DNA of 64,000 bases from Motiliproteus sp036960175 (GCA_036960175.1 JBALWH010000006.1:62001-126000); one strand, 5' to 3'. Numbered from the stretch's first letter, positions 34,608 to 43,621 are shown. Numbers and translations are program-made. The notes: generated by a model not told the origin, from the letters alone.

Positions 34608-35386
34608 TGGAATTGCTTTCCAGCTTGTTGTCTATTTTATTTTCTACCATTAAAGATGTGTTGCCGATCGCAGCTATTATCTTTGGTTTTCAGTTGTTCG
34701 TTATCAGGAAACCCATCGCCAATTTACGTCGGGTGCTGATTGGTTTTGCCTATGTCATTGTAGGTTTAGCGTTTTTCTTGCTGGGATTGGAGAAAGCACT
34801 TTTTCCAGTAGGGAAATTGATGGCGCAGCAACTGACCAATCCTGAATTTATCAGTCGAGGTGTTGAGGCGGCGACGCTTCATTGGAGTGATTATTACTGG
34901 GTCTATATCTTTGCCTTTGCCATCGGTGCCAGTACTACGATTGCTGAACCTTCGTTGATGGCCGTGGCTATAAAGGCCAACGAGGTTTCCGGTGGCAGTG
35001 TTGGCGTATGGGGGTTGAGGATCGCGGTGGCGCTTGGTGTGGCCGTGGGTATTTCGTTAGGGACTTATCGAATCGTCACCGGTCTGCCGATACATTATTT
35101 CATTATATCGGGTTACATTGTGGTGGTGATACAGACCTTTTTCGCCCCCAAATTGATAGTGCCTCTGGCCTACGATTCCGGTGGTGTTACCACTTCGACA
35201 GTTACTGTGCCCCTAGTGGCGGCATTGGGGCTGGGGTTGGCTGAGACCGTGCCGGGCAGGAGTGCACTTATCGATGGTTTTGGATTGATTGCTTTTGCTA
35301 GCCTGTTCCCCATCATTTCGGTGATGGCTTATGCCCAGCTTTCCGAATGGGTGTATAAACGAGATGCTAAAAAAAGGCAGTCCTAG
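34607..35386 (+). CDS. DUF1538 membrane protein, second half-size subunit
   Basis: 259 residues, paralogous to the preceding gene: GASTTIAEPSLMAVA and AYDSGGVTTSTVTVPLVAALGLGLAE occupy matching positions, and the end IDGFGLIAFASLFPIISVMAYA is nearly identical. It has about seven membrane segments. The ATG at 34607 overlaps the upstream stop (TGATG), so the two should be made in equal amounts and may form a heterodimer. Some DUF1538 proteins are about twice this length, consistent with two repeats split into two genes here. Confidence 0.8.
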   Translation: MELLSSLLSILFSTIKDVLPIAAIIFGFQLFVIRKPIANLRRVLIGFAYVIVGLAFFLLGLEKALFPVGKLMAQQLTNPEFISRGVEAATLHWSDYYWVYIFAFAIGASTTIAEPSLMAVAIKANEVSGGSVGVWGLRIAVALGVAVGISLGTYRIVTGLPIHYFIISGYIVVVIQTFFAPKLIVPLAYDSGGVTTSTVTVPLVAALGLGLAETVPGRSALIDGFGLIAFASLFPIISVMAYAQLSEWVYKRDAKKRQS

Positions 35387-35501
35387 GCCCGTTGTGACAG
35401 CAAGAAATTAAGTATTGCTCCTGTTGAAGGAACAAGATCAAAGTATAGTATAAAGTCGGAATTCCCCGGCTGACCAATGACGTCGCATTAGGAGAAAACT
35501 G

Positions 35502-35852
35502 ATGCATTTCAAGTTGATAGTCGCGTTTGTCGAAGATACAAAATCGGATGGCGTGATGAAAGCTGCTCGTGAGGCCGGTGCTACCGGGGCCACGATCATC
35601 AATAATGCACGGGGTGAGGGGCTGAACAAGTCTAAGACTTTTCTGGGCTTGACTCTGGAATCCCAGCGGGATGTGTTGATATTTATTGTTGAAGAACATC
35701 GTTGCAGAAAGATTTTGGAAACCATCGCCTCCGTTGGTCGATTTGATGAAGATCCGGGGTCTGGTATCGCCATTCAGATTGATGTTGAAGATGCGGTGGG
35801 TGTTGCCCATCAGGTAGAGAAATTGACGCACTCGATTGAGGATGAGATATGA
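35502..35852 (+). CDS. PII-like signalling protein
   Basis: 116 residues with the PII fold pattern: MHFKLIVAFVEDTKSDGVMKAAREAGATGATIINNARGEG at the start, then RDVLIFIVEEHRCRKILETIASVGRF and a terminal strand. The T-loop region is short (about residues 41-54) and lacks the uridylylated Tyr context of GlnB/GlnK; the B-loop TG-GDGK motif is replaced by DPGSG. It is therefore a divergent PII, probably sensing a nucleotide or small anion and acting on the DUF1538 proteins. AGGAG precedes the ATG; the gene overlaps the CBS gene by 4 bases. Confidence 0.8.
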   Translation: MHFKLIVAFVEDTKSDGVMKAAREAGATGATIINNARGEGLNKSKTFLGLTLESQRDVLIFIVEEHRCRKILETIASVGRFDEDPGSGIAIQIDVEDAVGVAHQVEKLTHSIEDEI

Positions 35853-36244
35853 GCGACAGAAAAGTAATCCGAGTACGGGATATCATGAAATCCAATTTCA
35901 CGATCGTGGATGGGTTGATAACGGTACAGGAAGCGTTACAGGACTGCCGCGATGACCGGGTATCTGTGTTGGTGGTTCGTAAGCGCCATGATGACGATGA
36001 ATACGGCTTAGTATTGCTGTCTGATATTGCCAAACAGGTGGTGGCAAAAGACCGCTCGCCTGAGCGTGTAAATGTTTATGAAATCATGTCTAAGCCAGTG
36101 CTGAGCGTTAAACCAGAGATGGATGTACGCTACTGTGCTCGATTGTTTGATAATTTCGGGCTTTCAGTCGCCCCGGTGATTGATGGCGATGAGGTTGTAG
36201 GCATCATTAGTTACAATGAAATCGTGTTAGACGGTTTGCTGTAA
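35849..36244 (+). CDS. CBS-domain pair protein of the DUF1538 operon
   Basis: 131 residues forming a Bateman pair. CBS1 is at about residues 10-70 (VRDIMKSNFTIVDGLITVQEALQDC, VLVVRKRHDDDEYGLVLLSDI) and CBS2 at about 78-130 (VYEIMSKPVLSVKPEMDVRYCARLFDNFGLSVAPVIDGDEVVGIIS). It starts with an ATGA overlap inside the PII-like gene, so the two sensors are translationally coupled. It probably binds adenine nucleotides and modulates the membrane proteins; that role is inferred. Confidence 0.85.
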   Translation: MSDRKVIRVRDIMKSNFTIVDGLITVQEALQDCRDDRVSVLVVRKRHDDDEYGLVLLSDIAKQVVAKDRSPERVNVYEIMSKPVLSVKPEMDVRYCARLFDNFGLSVAPVIDGDEVVGIISYNEIVLDGLL

Positions 36245-36344
36245 ACGCCAGCAATAATGAACCATGCCCGGATATCACGATGTTGATCGTTGAATATCTG
36301 GGCATTGCTGGCCTGTACGATGTTCTGATCTTCACTGCTAAACG

Positions 36345-36674
36345 CTAGTGATGAAGCGTCAGTGTTTCATCCAGGGATTTAATCAGCGACAGTAGCTGAC
36401 TATAATCCTGTCTTGATTCTTTAAAGCTCTCCTCGGCTATTCCATAGATGTTGCAGTTTCCAGGTAGCGGTAATCCTTTGTCGAGCAGCTGTTTCATGCG
36501 AGGCAGCATAATCCATTGTAGCCACTCGTTTAGACTGAGGGTGTCAATACAGAAGGGTTCTGCGCTTGCCAGTGCTTTCGCATTAGGCGGCTCAAAGCTC
36601 CACAGTTCAAGGCGCTGAAGTTGCTGTTCGATATCGGCAAGTAATCGCTGTACCTGTTGGCTTGAGTCAGTCAC
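36345..36674 (-). CDS. YqcC family protein
   Basis: 109 residues. WSFEPPNAKALASAEPFCIDTLSLNEWLQWIMLPRMKQLLDKGLPLPGNCNIYGIAEE is the typical YqcC (DUF446) core. Function unknown; in enterobacteria the gene lies beside truC. Here it follows the DAHP synthase gene by 3 bases and is probably cotranscribed with it. Confidence 0.85.
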   Translation of the reverse strand: MTDSSQQVQRLLADIEQQLQRLELWSFEPPNAKALASAEPFCIDTLSLNEWLQWIMLPRMKQLLDKGLPLPGNCNIYGIAEESFKESRQDYSQLLSLIKSLDETLTLHH

Positions 36675-36677
36675 TGT

Positions 36678-38033
36678 CTACTTGCGCCTTGCTGTCTTTA
36701 GGGTGTCGGCGATCAGGTAGGCCAGTTCCAGTGATTGATCTGCATTCAATCTGGGGTCGCAGTGGGTGTGGTAACGGTCACCCAGATTAGCCTCGGTGAT
36801 CTGATAGGCACCGCCAATGCACTCAGTAACATTTTGGCCGGTCATTTCGAAATGAACACCGCCAGCATAAGTACCTTCGGCGTTGTGAACTTCGAAGAAG
36901 CCTTTCATCTCTTTCAAAATACTATCCACGGCACGGGTTTTGAAACCGCTTGATGCCTTAATGGTGTTGCCATGCATGGGATCGCAACTCCACAATACCT
37001 TGCGCCCCTCGGCGGCGACTTTGCGGACCAGAGAGGGCAGGTATTCGGTAACCTTGTCGGCACCCATGCGGGAAATTAGATTCAATCGACCCGGCTGGTT
37101 ATCTGGGTTAAGGATGTCTATTAGTTGGATCAGCTCATCGGCATTCATGCTGGGGCCGACTTTAACTCCGATTGGGTTGCGCACACCCCGCAAAAACTCC
37201 AGATGGGCACCATTAATCTGTCGAGTGCGGTCGCCAATCCACAGCATATGGGCCGAGCAATCATACCAATTGCCATTGCCGATACTGTCTTCCCGGGTCA
37301 GGGCCTGTTCGTAGTTCAGTAACAATGCCTCGTGAGAGGTGTACAGCATGGTTTCCCGAATCTGAGGGGTATTGGTGGACGTGATGCCACAAGCCTCCAT
37401 AAAGCTAAGGCTTTGGTCGATCTGATCTGAAAGCACCTGATACTTATTGCTGAGTGGGCTTTGGGCAACAAAATTCAGGTTCCATTTATGAACCTGATGC
37501 AGGTCCGCCAATCCACCCTGGGCAAAGGCTCGGAGTAGGTTTTGAGTGGCGACGGACTGATTATAAGCATCTAGCAGGCGGTGCGGGTTTGGTATACGAG
37601 CTTCGGCAGTAAAGGCGATATCATTCACGATATCACCGCGATAGCTGGGTAGTTCCTGGCCGTCGATGGTTTCTGTGTCCGTTGATCGAGGTTTGGCAAA
37701 CTGACCGGCCATGCGTCCCACTTTCACCACAGGGCAACCACCGGCAAAGGTCAGTACCACTGCCATTTGTAGTAGTACTTTGAAAGTATCGCGGATCTTG
37801 TCTGGATGAAATTCGACAAAGCTCTCAGCGCAATCACCGCCCTGGAGCAAAAAGGCCCTGCCTTCGGAGACGTCCGCAAGTTGTTGCTTTAGAGAGCGGA
37901 CTTCGCCAGCAAAAACCAATGGTGGTCGGTTGGATAGTGTTGTCTCAACCTCCAGGACTGTTTGTTTGTTTGGGTAGTTGGGCTGTTGCAGTATGGGCTT
38001 ACTACGCCAGCTGTCTGGAGACCAGTTAGCCAT
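36678..38033 (-). CDS. Class II 3-deoxy-7-phosphoheptulonate synthase
   Basis: First enzyme of the shikimate pathway, joining phosphoenolpyruvate and erythrose 4-phosphate. 451 residues from the ATG at 38033; the upstream extension to 38168 does not look conserved. Class II (plant/PhzC-like) signatures: WSPDSWRSKPILQQPNYP, LLQGGDCAESF, KVGRMAGQFAKPRS, LWIGDRTRQINGAHLEFLRGV, VLWSCDPMHGNT and GVHFEMTGQNVTECIGG. It is unrelated in sequence to E. coli AroF/G/H. The nearest genes are yqcC and a divergent protease gene. Confidence 0.95.
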   Translation of the reverse strand: MANWSPDSWRSKPILQQPNYPNKQTVLEVETTLSNRPPLVFAGEVRSLKQQLADVSEGRAFLLQGGDCAESFVEFHPDKIRDTFKVLLQMAVVLTFAGGCPVVKVGRMAGQFAKPRSTDTETIDGQELPSYRGDIVNDIAFTAEARIPNPHRLLDAYNQSVATQNLLRAFAQGGLADLHQVHKWNLNFVAQSPLSNKYQVLSDQIDQSLSFMEACGITSTNTPQIRETMLYTSHEALLLNYEQALTREDSIGNGNWYDCSAHMLWIGDRTRQINGAHLEFLRGVRNPIGVKVGPSMNADELIQLIDILNPDNQPGRLNLISRMGADKVTEYLPSLVRKVAAEGRKVLWSCDPMHGNTIKASSGFKTRAVDSILKEMKGFFEVHNAEGTYAGGVHFEMTGQNVTECIGGAYQITEANLGDRYHTHCDPRLNADQSLELAYLIADTLKTARRK

Positions 38034-38197
38034 GATGTTCGGGCCTTTTGATTTAAAATCGGGAATAATAAGGTAGTTTACGCCTAGATCGACTAGAAAC
38101 AAGTTCCGGCCATTGCCGGATGAGTTTGTTCCTGTTTTTAGGGGTTTATATCTGGGTTTATTATTCATGCTCCATATTTTGACTTAGGTGATATCGA

Positions 38198-38911
38198 TTG
38201 TTTGCTAATTGGTCCATTGCAGGGTTGCTTGTACTGTTGTCAATAACACTGTCGGGCTGTGCAACGACTGCTGCAGAGCATCGGCAAAATTATCCCTCTC
38301 AGGGAGTGGTTCGTTGGCACGGGCATAAAGCCCAAATTCCCTCAAATTTAGCAGCAGATGTTCAGCGAACCTACGAGAAGCTTAGTCGGCAAGAAGTTGT
38401 TGATAGTCGTTTTTTGATTGATGGCGCGCCGGTGGTCAATGCTTACGCCGCGATGATGCCGGAAGGGCCAACTGTTGTCATCAACGCCGGGCTGATTGAT
38501 ATGACTGGCTGGGATATGGATGAGATGGCTTTTGTTATCGGCCATGAGCTGGCTCATATATCCCTCGGTCACTTGGCCTCAGCCCAGCAGGAAAAGCGGC
38601 ACCGACAGGATCTGATCTCAGATGTTGTGGGTACCATTGCTGGTGCCTTGATACCTCTTGGGGGGTTAGCGGTGGATGCCGGTAATGAGATGATAAAGGC
38701 CAGCTACAGCCGCGACCAGGAGCGAGATGCTGATACTTACGGTTTGCGGTTAATGTTGTCGTCCGGATACGACCCTCAGGGGGCCATCCGTTTTCACCAA
38801 AAGCTGATGAGAGTATCGGATCGGCAGCTGATTCCCTTTCTATCTAGTCATCCTTCTGGCGAGGAGCGCATTAGTCGGCTGCAGCAGCAGATTATCAAGC
38901 TGCAGCCCTAA
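38198..38911 (+). CDS. M48 family metalloprotease, lipoprotein
   Basis: 237 residues. The N-terminus has a signal peptide with a lipobox (ITLSGC, Cys about residue 21), so it is probably a membrane-anchored periplasmic lipoprotein. The protease domain shows the zinc motif GHELAHISLGH and the third-ligand region SRDQERDADTYGLRLM. LoiP and related M48 lipoproteases act in envelope quality control. The start is a TTG at 38198 with a TAGGTGA-like ribosome site. Confidence 0.88.
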   Translation: MFANWSIAGLLVLLSITLSGCATTAAEHRQNYPSQGVVRWHGHKAQIPSNLAADVQRTYEKLSRQEVVDSRFLIDGAPVVNAYAAMMPEGPTVVINAGLIDMTGWDMDEMAFVIGHELAHISLGHLASAQQEKRHRQDLISDVVGTIAGALIPLGGLAVDAGNEMIKASYSRDQERDADTYGLRLMLSSGYDPQGAIRFHQKLMRVSDRQLIPFLSSHPSGEERISRLQQQIIKLQP

Positions 38912-38969
38912 GGGACTGTTTAGCTGGGACGTTTCTAAGTAATCTTATCTGATTGCGGGTGATCGCTTT

Positions 38970-39893
38970 CTAGGTTTTTGCGGCGGTGCGAATTCCGCTC
39001 AGATTTTTGAAGGAGGTTTCCCTCGCAGTGACGAGAAAATCTCGCATAAACTCCGAATTTTTTTGGTCTTCTCTTATGGCTGCATAAAGGGTCGACCAAA
39101 TGCCTTTTGATGTTAGCGGTCGCACCGCCACGTAATCCCGTTCTACATATTCGGTCAGTGCCCAGCAAGGAAGGGCGCTAATGCCGCGGCTACTGGCAAC
39201 CAGTTGTAACATCATTACCGTCAGCTCGGCGGTTCTTATCTCGTTGGGTTCCACGTCTGCAGGGTCGAGAAAGCGGGTGAATACATCCAGCCTATTGCGG
39301 TCGACTGGGTAGCAAATCAGCGTTTCTGATGCGAGATCCTGTGGCTCGATATGATTTTTTCGGGCTAGTGGGTGTTTTTTTGAGAGCGCCAGTTGTACCT
39401 CATAGGTGAACAGGGCTTCATAGTAGATGCCGTTCATCTCTTTTGGGTCGGAGGTGATAACAAGATCAAGTTCACCCCGAGCCAATGCTGGAAGTGGTGA
39501 AAAACTAAAACCACTGGAAAGATCCATTTCTACTTCAGGCCAGTTTTCACGGAAGATATCAATGGTGGGCATCAGCCACTGAAAGCAGCTGTGGCATTCG
39601 ATAGCCATATTCAGACGACCAGTTTCACCACCAGCCAAACGAGCGATATCCCGTTCGGCATTGCGAATCATCGGTAATACGTCATCTGCTAGGGTTAAAA
39701 CACGTTGGCCAGCGCTAGTGAAGCAGATAGGTTTGGTTTTACGTATGAATAGCGAGCAGTTTAAGCGTTCTTCCAGATCTTTGATCTGATGCGATAGTGC
39801 TGATTGGGTAAGAAAAACTCTTTCGGCGGCTTCGACCAAACTGCCAGTGTCTCGCAATGCAGCCAGTGTCTTCAGGTGTCTTAATTCTATCAT
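38970..39893 (-). CDS. metR: LysR-family regulator MetR
   Basis: 307 residues from the ATG at 39893 (a TTG six bases upstream is possible). The helix-turn-helix IELRHLKTLAALRDTGSLVEAAERVFLTQSALSHQIKDLE and the effector domain block ECHSCFQWLMPTIDIFRENWPEVEMD are close to E. coli MetR, which uses homocysteine to control metE, metH and other methionine genes. A perfect MetR box lies 80 bases upstream (39973), suggesting autoregulation. No met target gene is in the window. Confidence 0.9.
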   Translation of the reverse strand: MIELRHLKTLAALRDTGSLVEAAERVFLTQSALSHQIKDLEERLNCSLFIRKTKPICFTSAGQRVLTLADDVLPMIRNAERDIARLAGGETGRLNMAIECHSCFQWLMPTIDIFRENWPEVEMDLSSGFSFSPLPALARGELDLVITSDPKEMNGIYYEALFTYEVQLALSKKHPLARKNHIEPQDLASETLICYPVDRNRLDVFTRFLDPADVEPNEIRTAELTVMMLQLVASSRGISALPCWALTEYVERDYVAVRPLTSKGIWSTLYAAIREDQKNSEFMRDFLVTARETSFKNLSGIRTAAKT

Positions 39894-39972
39894 CCCCAAT
39901 TGTCTCCGAACCTGGGTGTGATGATCTGGGGTGTTGAGTGCTGTTTTGAGTAGCCATCAACCTTAATCTATA

Positions 39973-39985
39973 TGAACAGAATTCA
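39973..39985. promoter_or_regulatory. MetR binding site upstream of metR
   Basis: TGAACAGAATTCA fits the MetR consensus TGAA-N5-TTCA exactly. It lies in the metR-argF gap, 80 bases upstream of the metR start, the expected position for autoregulation by the encoded protein. Confidence 0.65.
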
Positions 39986-40017
39986 AGTATAGTACGGAAA
40001 GGAACTTTGGTGAGCGA

Positions 40018-40045
40018 ACCGCGAGGTTAATTTATGCCTCGCGGT
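40018..40045 (-). terminator. Stem-loop between argF and metR
   Basis: ACCGCGAGG (40018-40026) and CCTCGCGGT (40037-40045) form a perfect 9-bp stem with a 10-base loop, 11 bases past the argF stop on the minus strand. There is no T-run, so it may be a weak or Rho-assisted terminator or an mRNA-stabilising end. Confidence 0.5.
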
Positions 40046-40056
40046 AGTCCCCCGAA

Positions 40057-40968
40057 TTAATGGTTTTCTTGCAGCAGGAATTCCATCAATGCTTTCTGAG
40101 CGTGGAGACGATTTTCAGCTTCGTCAAAGACGACAGAACGTGAATCATCTAGCATATCTTCGCTGACTTCTTCTCCCCTGTGTGCCGGCAGGCAGTGCAT
40201 AAATAATGCATCATTGTTCGCCAGATTCATCAGTGCGGGGGTTACCTGGTAACCAGAAAATTTAGCCGCGCGTTCCTGTTGTTCTTCTTCTTGTCCCATA
40301 GATGCCCATACGTCAGTGACTACCAGGTCGGCATTACGAACGGCTTCCGCCGGGTCTCGCACCAGGGTTACACGGTCGGCATTGTCATGGCATAGCTGCT
40401 GGTTAGGTTCGAACCCTTCAGGACAGTTAACTACCAGCTGGAAATCTAGCTGTCGGGCAGCATTAATATAAGAGTTGCACATATTGTTGCCATCACCGAC
40501 CCAGACAACCTTTCGGCCTTGAATGGAGCCGCGATGTTCTGTGTAGGTCTGCAAATCTGCCAGTAGCTGGCAGGGGTGGAAATCGTCAGTTAGAGCATTA
40601 ATAACAGGCACCTTGGAGTACTTGGCAAAACGCTCGAGTTTTTGATGTTCGAAGGTGCGGATCATGATGATATCCACCATGCTGGATATTACTCGGGAGC
40701 TATCCTCAATAGGTTCTCCTCGGCCTAGTTGAGTATCTTTGGAAGACAGAAAAATAGCACTGCCTCCAAATTGCGCCATACCTGCTTCAAATGAAACCCG
40801 GGTCCGGGTTGATGATTTTTCAAAAATCATACCCAATACTTTATTTTTCATCGGCTCATAAATTTCGCCGCGGTTGCGCATGGCTTTGAGTTCTATAGCG
40901 CGGTTGATGATTTGCTGTATTTCATCGCCGCTTAGATCACGTAGAGTTAGGAAGTGCTTGGTGCTCAT
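40057..40968 (-). CDS. argF: Ornithine carbamoyltransferase
   Basis: Makes citrulline from ornithine and carbamoyl phosphate. 303 residues. The carbamoyl phosphate site SSTRTRVSFEAGM (about residue 52), HPCQLLADLQT, the ornithine loop region VTDVWASMGQE and the catalytic MHCLPAHRGEEVSEDM are all present. It lies 85 bases downstream of argD on the same strand, so it is likely an arg operon. Confidence 0.96.
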   Translation of the reverse strand: MSTKHFLTLRDLSGDEIQQIINRAIELKAMRNRGEIYEPMKNKVLGMIFEKSSTRTRVSFEAGMAQFGGSAIFLSSKDTQLGRGEPIEDSSRVISSMVDIIMIRTFEHQKLERFAKYSKVPVINALTDDFHPCQLLADLQTYTEHRGSIQGRKVVWVGDGNNMCNSYINAARQLDFQLVVNCPEGFEPNQQLCHDNADRVTLVRDPAEAVRNADLVVTDVWASMGQEEEQQERAAKFSGYQVTPALMNLANNDALFMHCLPAHRGEEVSEDMLDDSRSVVFDEAENRLHAQKALMEFLLQENH

Positions 40969-41053
40969 GTCTAAAATACCTCAACTCCCCTGAGCGCGTC
41001 AGAGGCGTTGTATTATTCTTGCTAGAATTATTTATGATCTGGGGTGGTTGCGG

Positions 41054-42241
41054 TCATCGGTCATCGGCAGCGATGATCTTAATCAGCTTTGATATTACGC
41101 CGACGATAAGATTTGCTTCGCTTTCACTCAAGTTCAGAGGGGGAAGTAGGCGGATAATATTGCCGTCACCAGCGACGTTAATAAGAATGCCTTTGACCTT
41201 GGCCAGAACCGTTAATTCGGTGCAGCGTTGGTCGAGTTCAATAGCAATCATCATGCCTTTGCCGCGAATATCACGAACGTAGCTTGAGTCGTTAAGCTCT
41301 TTGCGGAAATCAGCGACTATTTTCTCACCCATTGCCGCGGCTTTGGTGCAGAGGTCTTCTTTTTCGATGGTGTTTATCACCGCCAGTGCAGCGGCACAGG
41401 CCAAGGGGTTGCCACCGAAAGTGGATCCGTGATTGCCGGGTTTCAGTGTATTGGCAGCTTCACCGCGGGCCAGGCAGGCGCCGATCGGCACGCCATTGCC
41501 GAGGCCTTTAGCGGTAGTCACGACGTCTGGGATAATACTGCTTGATTGATAGGCGAAATAGTTACCGGTGCGGCCATTGCCAGTCTGGACTTCATCCAGC
41601 ATTAATAACCACTGTTGCTGATCGCAGATTTGACGCAGATTACTGAGGTAATCGTCAGCGGGGATTTTGACACCGCTTTCGCCTTGAATCGGTTCGACCA
41701 GAATAGCCACGACATTAGGGTTGTTTTTGGCGATAGTCTTAATTGCTTCAATATCATCAAAGGCAGCCCGCACGAACCCTCCTACCAGTGGTTCAAAACC
41801 GGCTTGAACTTTGCGGTTTCCGGTAGCGCTGAGGGTTGCCAAAGTACGGCCGTGGAATGATTGTTCCATAACAATGATAGCGGGATTGTCGATGCCTTTG
41901 TTGTGCCCATAAAGGCGAGCAAGCTTGATTGCTGCTTCATTCGCTTCGGCACCTGAATTGCCGAAAAAGACAGAATCCATGCCTGAGATAGTACAGAGCT
42001 TGTCAGCCAGCTGCTCCTGCAGGGGGATGGTATAGAGGTTAGAGGTGTGAATTAGTTTGCTAGCCTGATCGGTGATAGCTGCAGTGACTGCGGGATGAGC
42101 ATGTCCTAGCCCGCATACGGCGATTCCACTAAGCGCATCTAGGAATTTATTTCCCTGAGTGTCGTACAACCAGGAACCTTCACCTCTTTCAAAGGCAACA
42201 GACATCCTTGCGTAGGTGTTCATCAACGGCTGTGAAGCCAT
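41054..42241 (-). CDS. argD: Acetylornithine aminotransferase
   Basis: PLP class III aminotransferase of arginine synthesis, also able to use succinyldiaminopimelate in E. coli. 395 residues from the ATG at 42241, which has AGGGAG upstream; a longer frame from 42289 lacks support. Motifs: LSGIAVCGLGHAHP, FGNSGAEANEAAIKLAR, FHGRTLATLSATGN, MLDEVQTGNGRTG and the PLP lysine in TTAKGLGNGVPIGA. Upstream of argF. Confidence 0.93.
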   Translation of the reverse strand: MASQPLMNTYARMSVAFERGEGSWLYDTQGNKFLDALSGIAVCGLGHAHPAVTAAITDQASKLIHTSNLYTIPLQEQLADKLCTISGMDSVFFGNSGAEANEAAIKLARLYGHNKGIDNPAIIVMEQSFHGRTLATLSATGNRKVQAGFEPLVGGFVRAAFDDIEAIKTIAKNNPNVVAILVEPIQGESGVKIPADDYLSNLRQICDQQQWLLMLDEVQTGNGRTGNYFAYQSSSIIPDVVTTAKGLGNGVPIGACLARGEAANTLKPGNHGSTFGGNPLACAAALAVINTIEKEDLCTKAAAMGEKIVADFRKELNDSSYVRDIRGKGMMIAIELDQRCTELTVLAKVKGILINVAGDGNIIRLLPPLNLSESEANLIVGVISKLIKIIAADDR

Positions 42242-42544
42242 AGAACTACTCCCTCTAATAACGCAAAAAGGCAGCTGGATTGCTGCCAATAAAAAACTGG
42301 CATTTTAACGACTCTTTTCGGGTGACGCAAACTGGCGTTAGCGGTTGGCAAATTGGTGCATTTAAGGCATCTTATGCAGAGTATAGACGTTGGTGTAAAA
42401 ATTGGAGGATGGCGAGCCGTCGGAATAAAGCTAGATTTAACCTGACCATTTTAGTTGGTTTTGTATATAATCAAATTTCTCGTGGCTTCGTGTCCGCAGT
42501 CTCGGCATTACGATGATGAAATTGTTAAGTTAGCAGGTGAATAA

Positions 42545-42874
42545 ATGTCTTCAGTAGTTGATACCATTAAAGAGCAAGTTGAGAGTAATTCCATACTGTT
42601 ATACATGAAGGGAACGCCTAAGTTTCCACAGTGTGGCTTTTCTTCTCAGGCGTCACAGGCTTTGATGGCCTGCGGAGAAAAATTTGCTTTCGTTAATATT
42701 CTTGAGAATCCAGAGATCAGAGCGGAACTGCCAAAGTACGCAAACTGGCCTACTTTCCCCCAGTTATGGGTGGGTGGTGAGCTGGTCGGCGGCTGCGACA
42801 TTATTGTTGAAATGGCAGAAAGCGGCGAGCTGGAGACTTTAGTAAAGAGTGCTGCGGAAGCTGACTCTGAATAA
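42545..42874 (+). CDS. grxD: Monothiol glutaredoxin
   Basis: 109-residue class II glutaredoxin (E. coli GrxD 115). The CGFS active site lies in KGTPKFPQCGFSSQA (about residue 30), with WPTFPQLWVGGELVGGCDI for glutathione and Fe-S binding. Such proteins carry and deliver 2Fe-2S clusters. Divergent from argD; 96 bases before the peroxiredoxin gene. Confidence 0.95.
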   Translation: MSSVVDTIKEQVESNSILLYMKGTPKFPQCGFSSQASQALMACGEKFAFVNILENPEIRAELPKYANWPTFPQLWVGGELVGGCDIIVEMAESGELETLVKSAAEADSE

Positions 42875-42970
42875 AGCTCTGCTAATATACTAATATTACC
42901 TCAGGGTGAGCCGCTTTTGTGGTTGGGGTGTTTAGTGCTTTTAACTCAAAAAAATATGGAGATGCTTTAA

Positions 42971-43573
42971 ATGAGCGTACTCGTTGGTAAGGAAGCGCCT
43001 GACTTTACAGTAAATGCTGTGCTGGGTGATGGTCAGATTGTTTCAGATTTTAACTTGAAAGAAGCTATTAAGGGCAAATACGGCTTGGTGTTCTTTTATC
43101 CGCTGGATTTTACCTTTGTATGTCCGTCTGAGCTGATTGCTCTGGACCATCGTATGGATGAGTTTAAGGCTCGTAATGTAGAAGTGATCGGTGTCTCTAT
43201 CGATTCTCACTTTACGCATAATGCATGGCGTAATACTGCTATTAATGATGGTGGTATTGGTCCGGTTAAATATACATTGGCTGCTGATATCGATCACGGT
43301 ATCTGTAAGGCGTACGATGTTGAAGCTGACGCTGGTGTTGCGTTCCGTGGTGCATTCCTGATTGATACAAATGGTGTGGTTCGTTCACAAATTGTGAATG
43401 ATCTGCCTCTGGGTCGTAATATGGATGAGCTGTTGCGTCTGGTTGATGCGTTGCAATTCCATGAAGAGCACGGTGAAGTTTGTCCTGCTGGCTGGACCAA
43501 GGGTGACAAGGGCATGACCGCCTCTCCTGAGGGCGTTGCCGCCTACCTGTCGGATAATGCCGTAGACCTCTGA
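42971..43573 (+). CDS. 2-Cys peroxiredoxin (AhpC/Tsa family)
   Basis: 200-residue typical 2-Cys peroxiredoxin. The peroxidatic Cys is in FYPLDFTFVCPSEL (about residue 50) and the resolving Cys in HGEVCPAGW (about residue 170). It also has RGAFLIDTNGVVR and the C-terminal TASPEGVAAYL tail. It reduces hydrogen peroxide and organic peroxides; the reductant is not evident here. It ends at a strong terminator. Confidence 0.95.
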   Translation: MSVLVGKEAPDFTVNAVLGDGQIVSDFNLKEAIKGKYGLVFFYPLDFTFVCPSELIALDHRMDEFKARNVEVIGVSIDSHFTHNAWRNTAINDGGIGPVKYTLAADIDHGICKAYDVEADAGVAFRGAFLIDTNGVVRSQIVNDLPLGRNMDELLRLVDALQFHEEHGEVCPAGWTKGDKGMTASPEGVAAYLSDNAVDL

Positions 43574-43593
43574 TAGCTACCTGTCTTGCTAGT

Positions 43594-43621
43594 AAAAAGC
43601 CCGCTATCAGCGGGCTTTTTT
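43594..43621 (+). terminator. Rho-independent terminator after the peroxiredoxin gene
   Basis: AAAAAGCCCGCT (43594-43605) pairs perfectly with AGCGGGCTTTTT (43609-43620) around a 3-base loop, with T-runs on one side and A-runs on the other. It lies between convergent genes and probably terminates both. Confidence 0.93.

Noticed and set aside
38034..38168. Longer form of class II DAHP synthase
   Set aside because: The added 45 residues do not resemble the family; the ATG at 38033 begins the conserved N-terminus.
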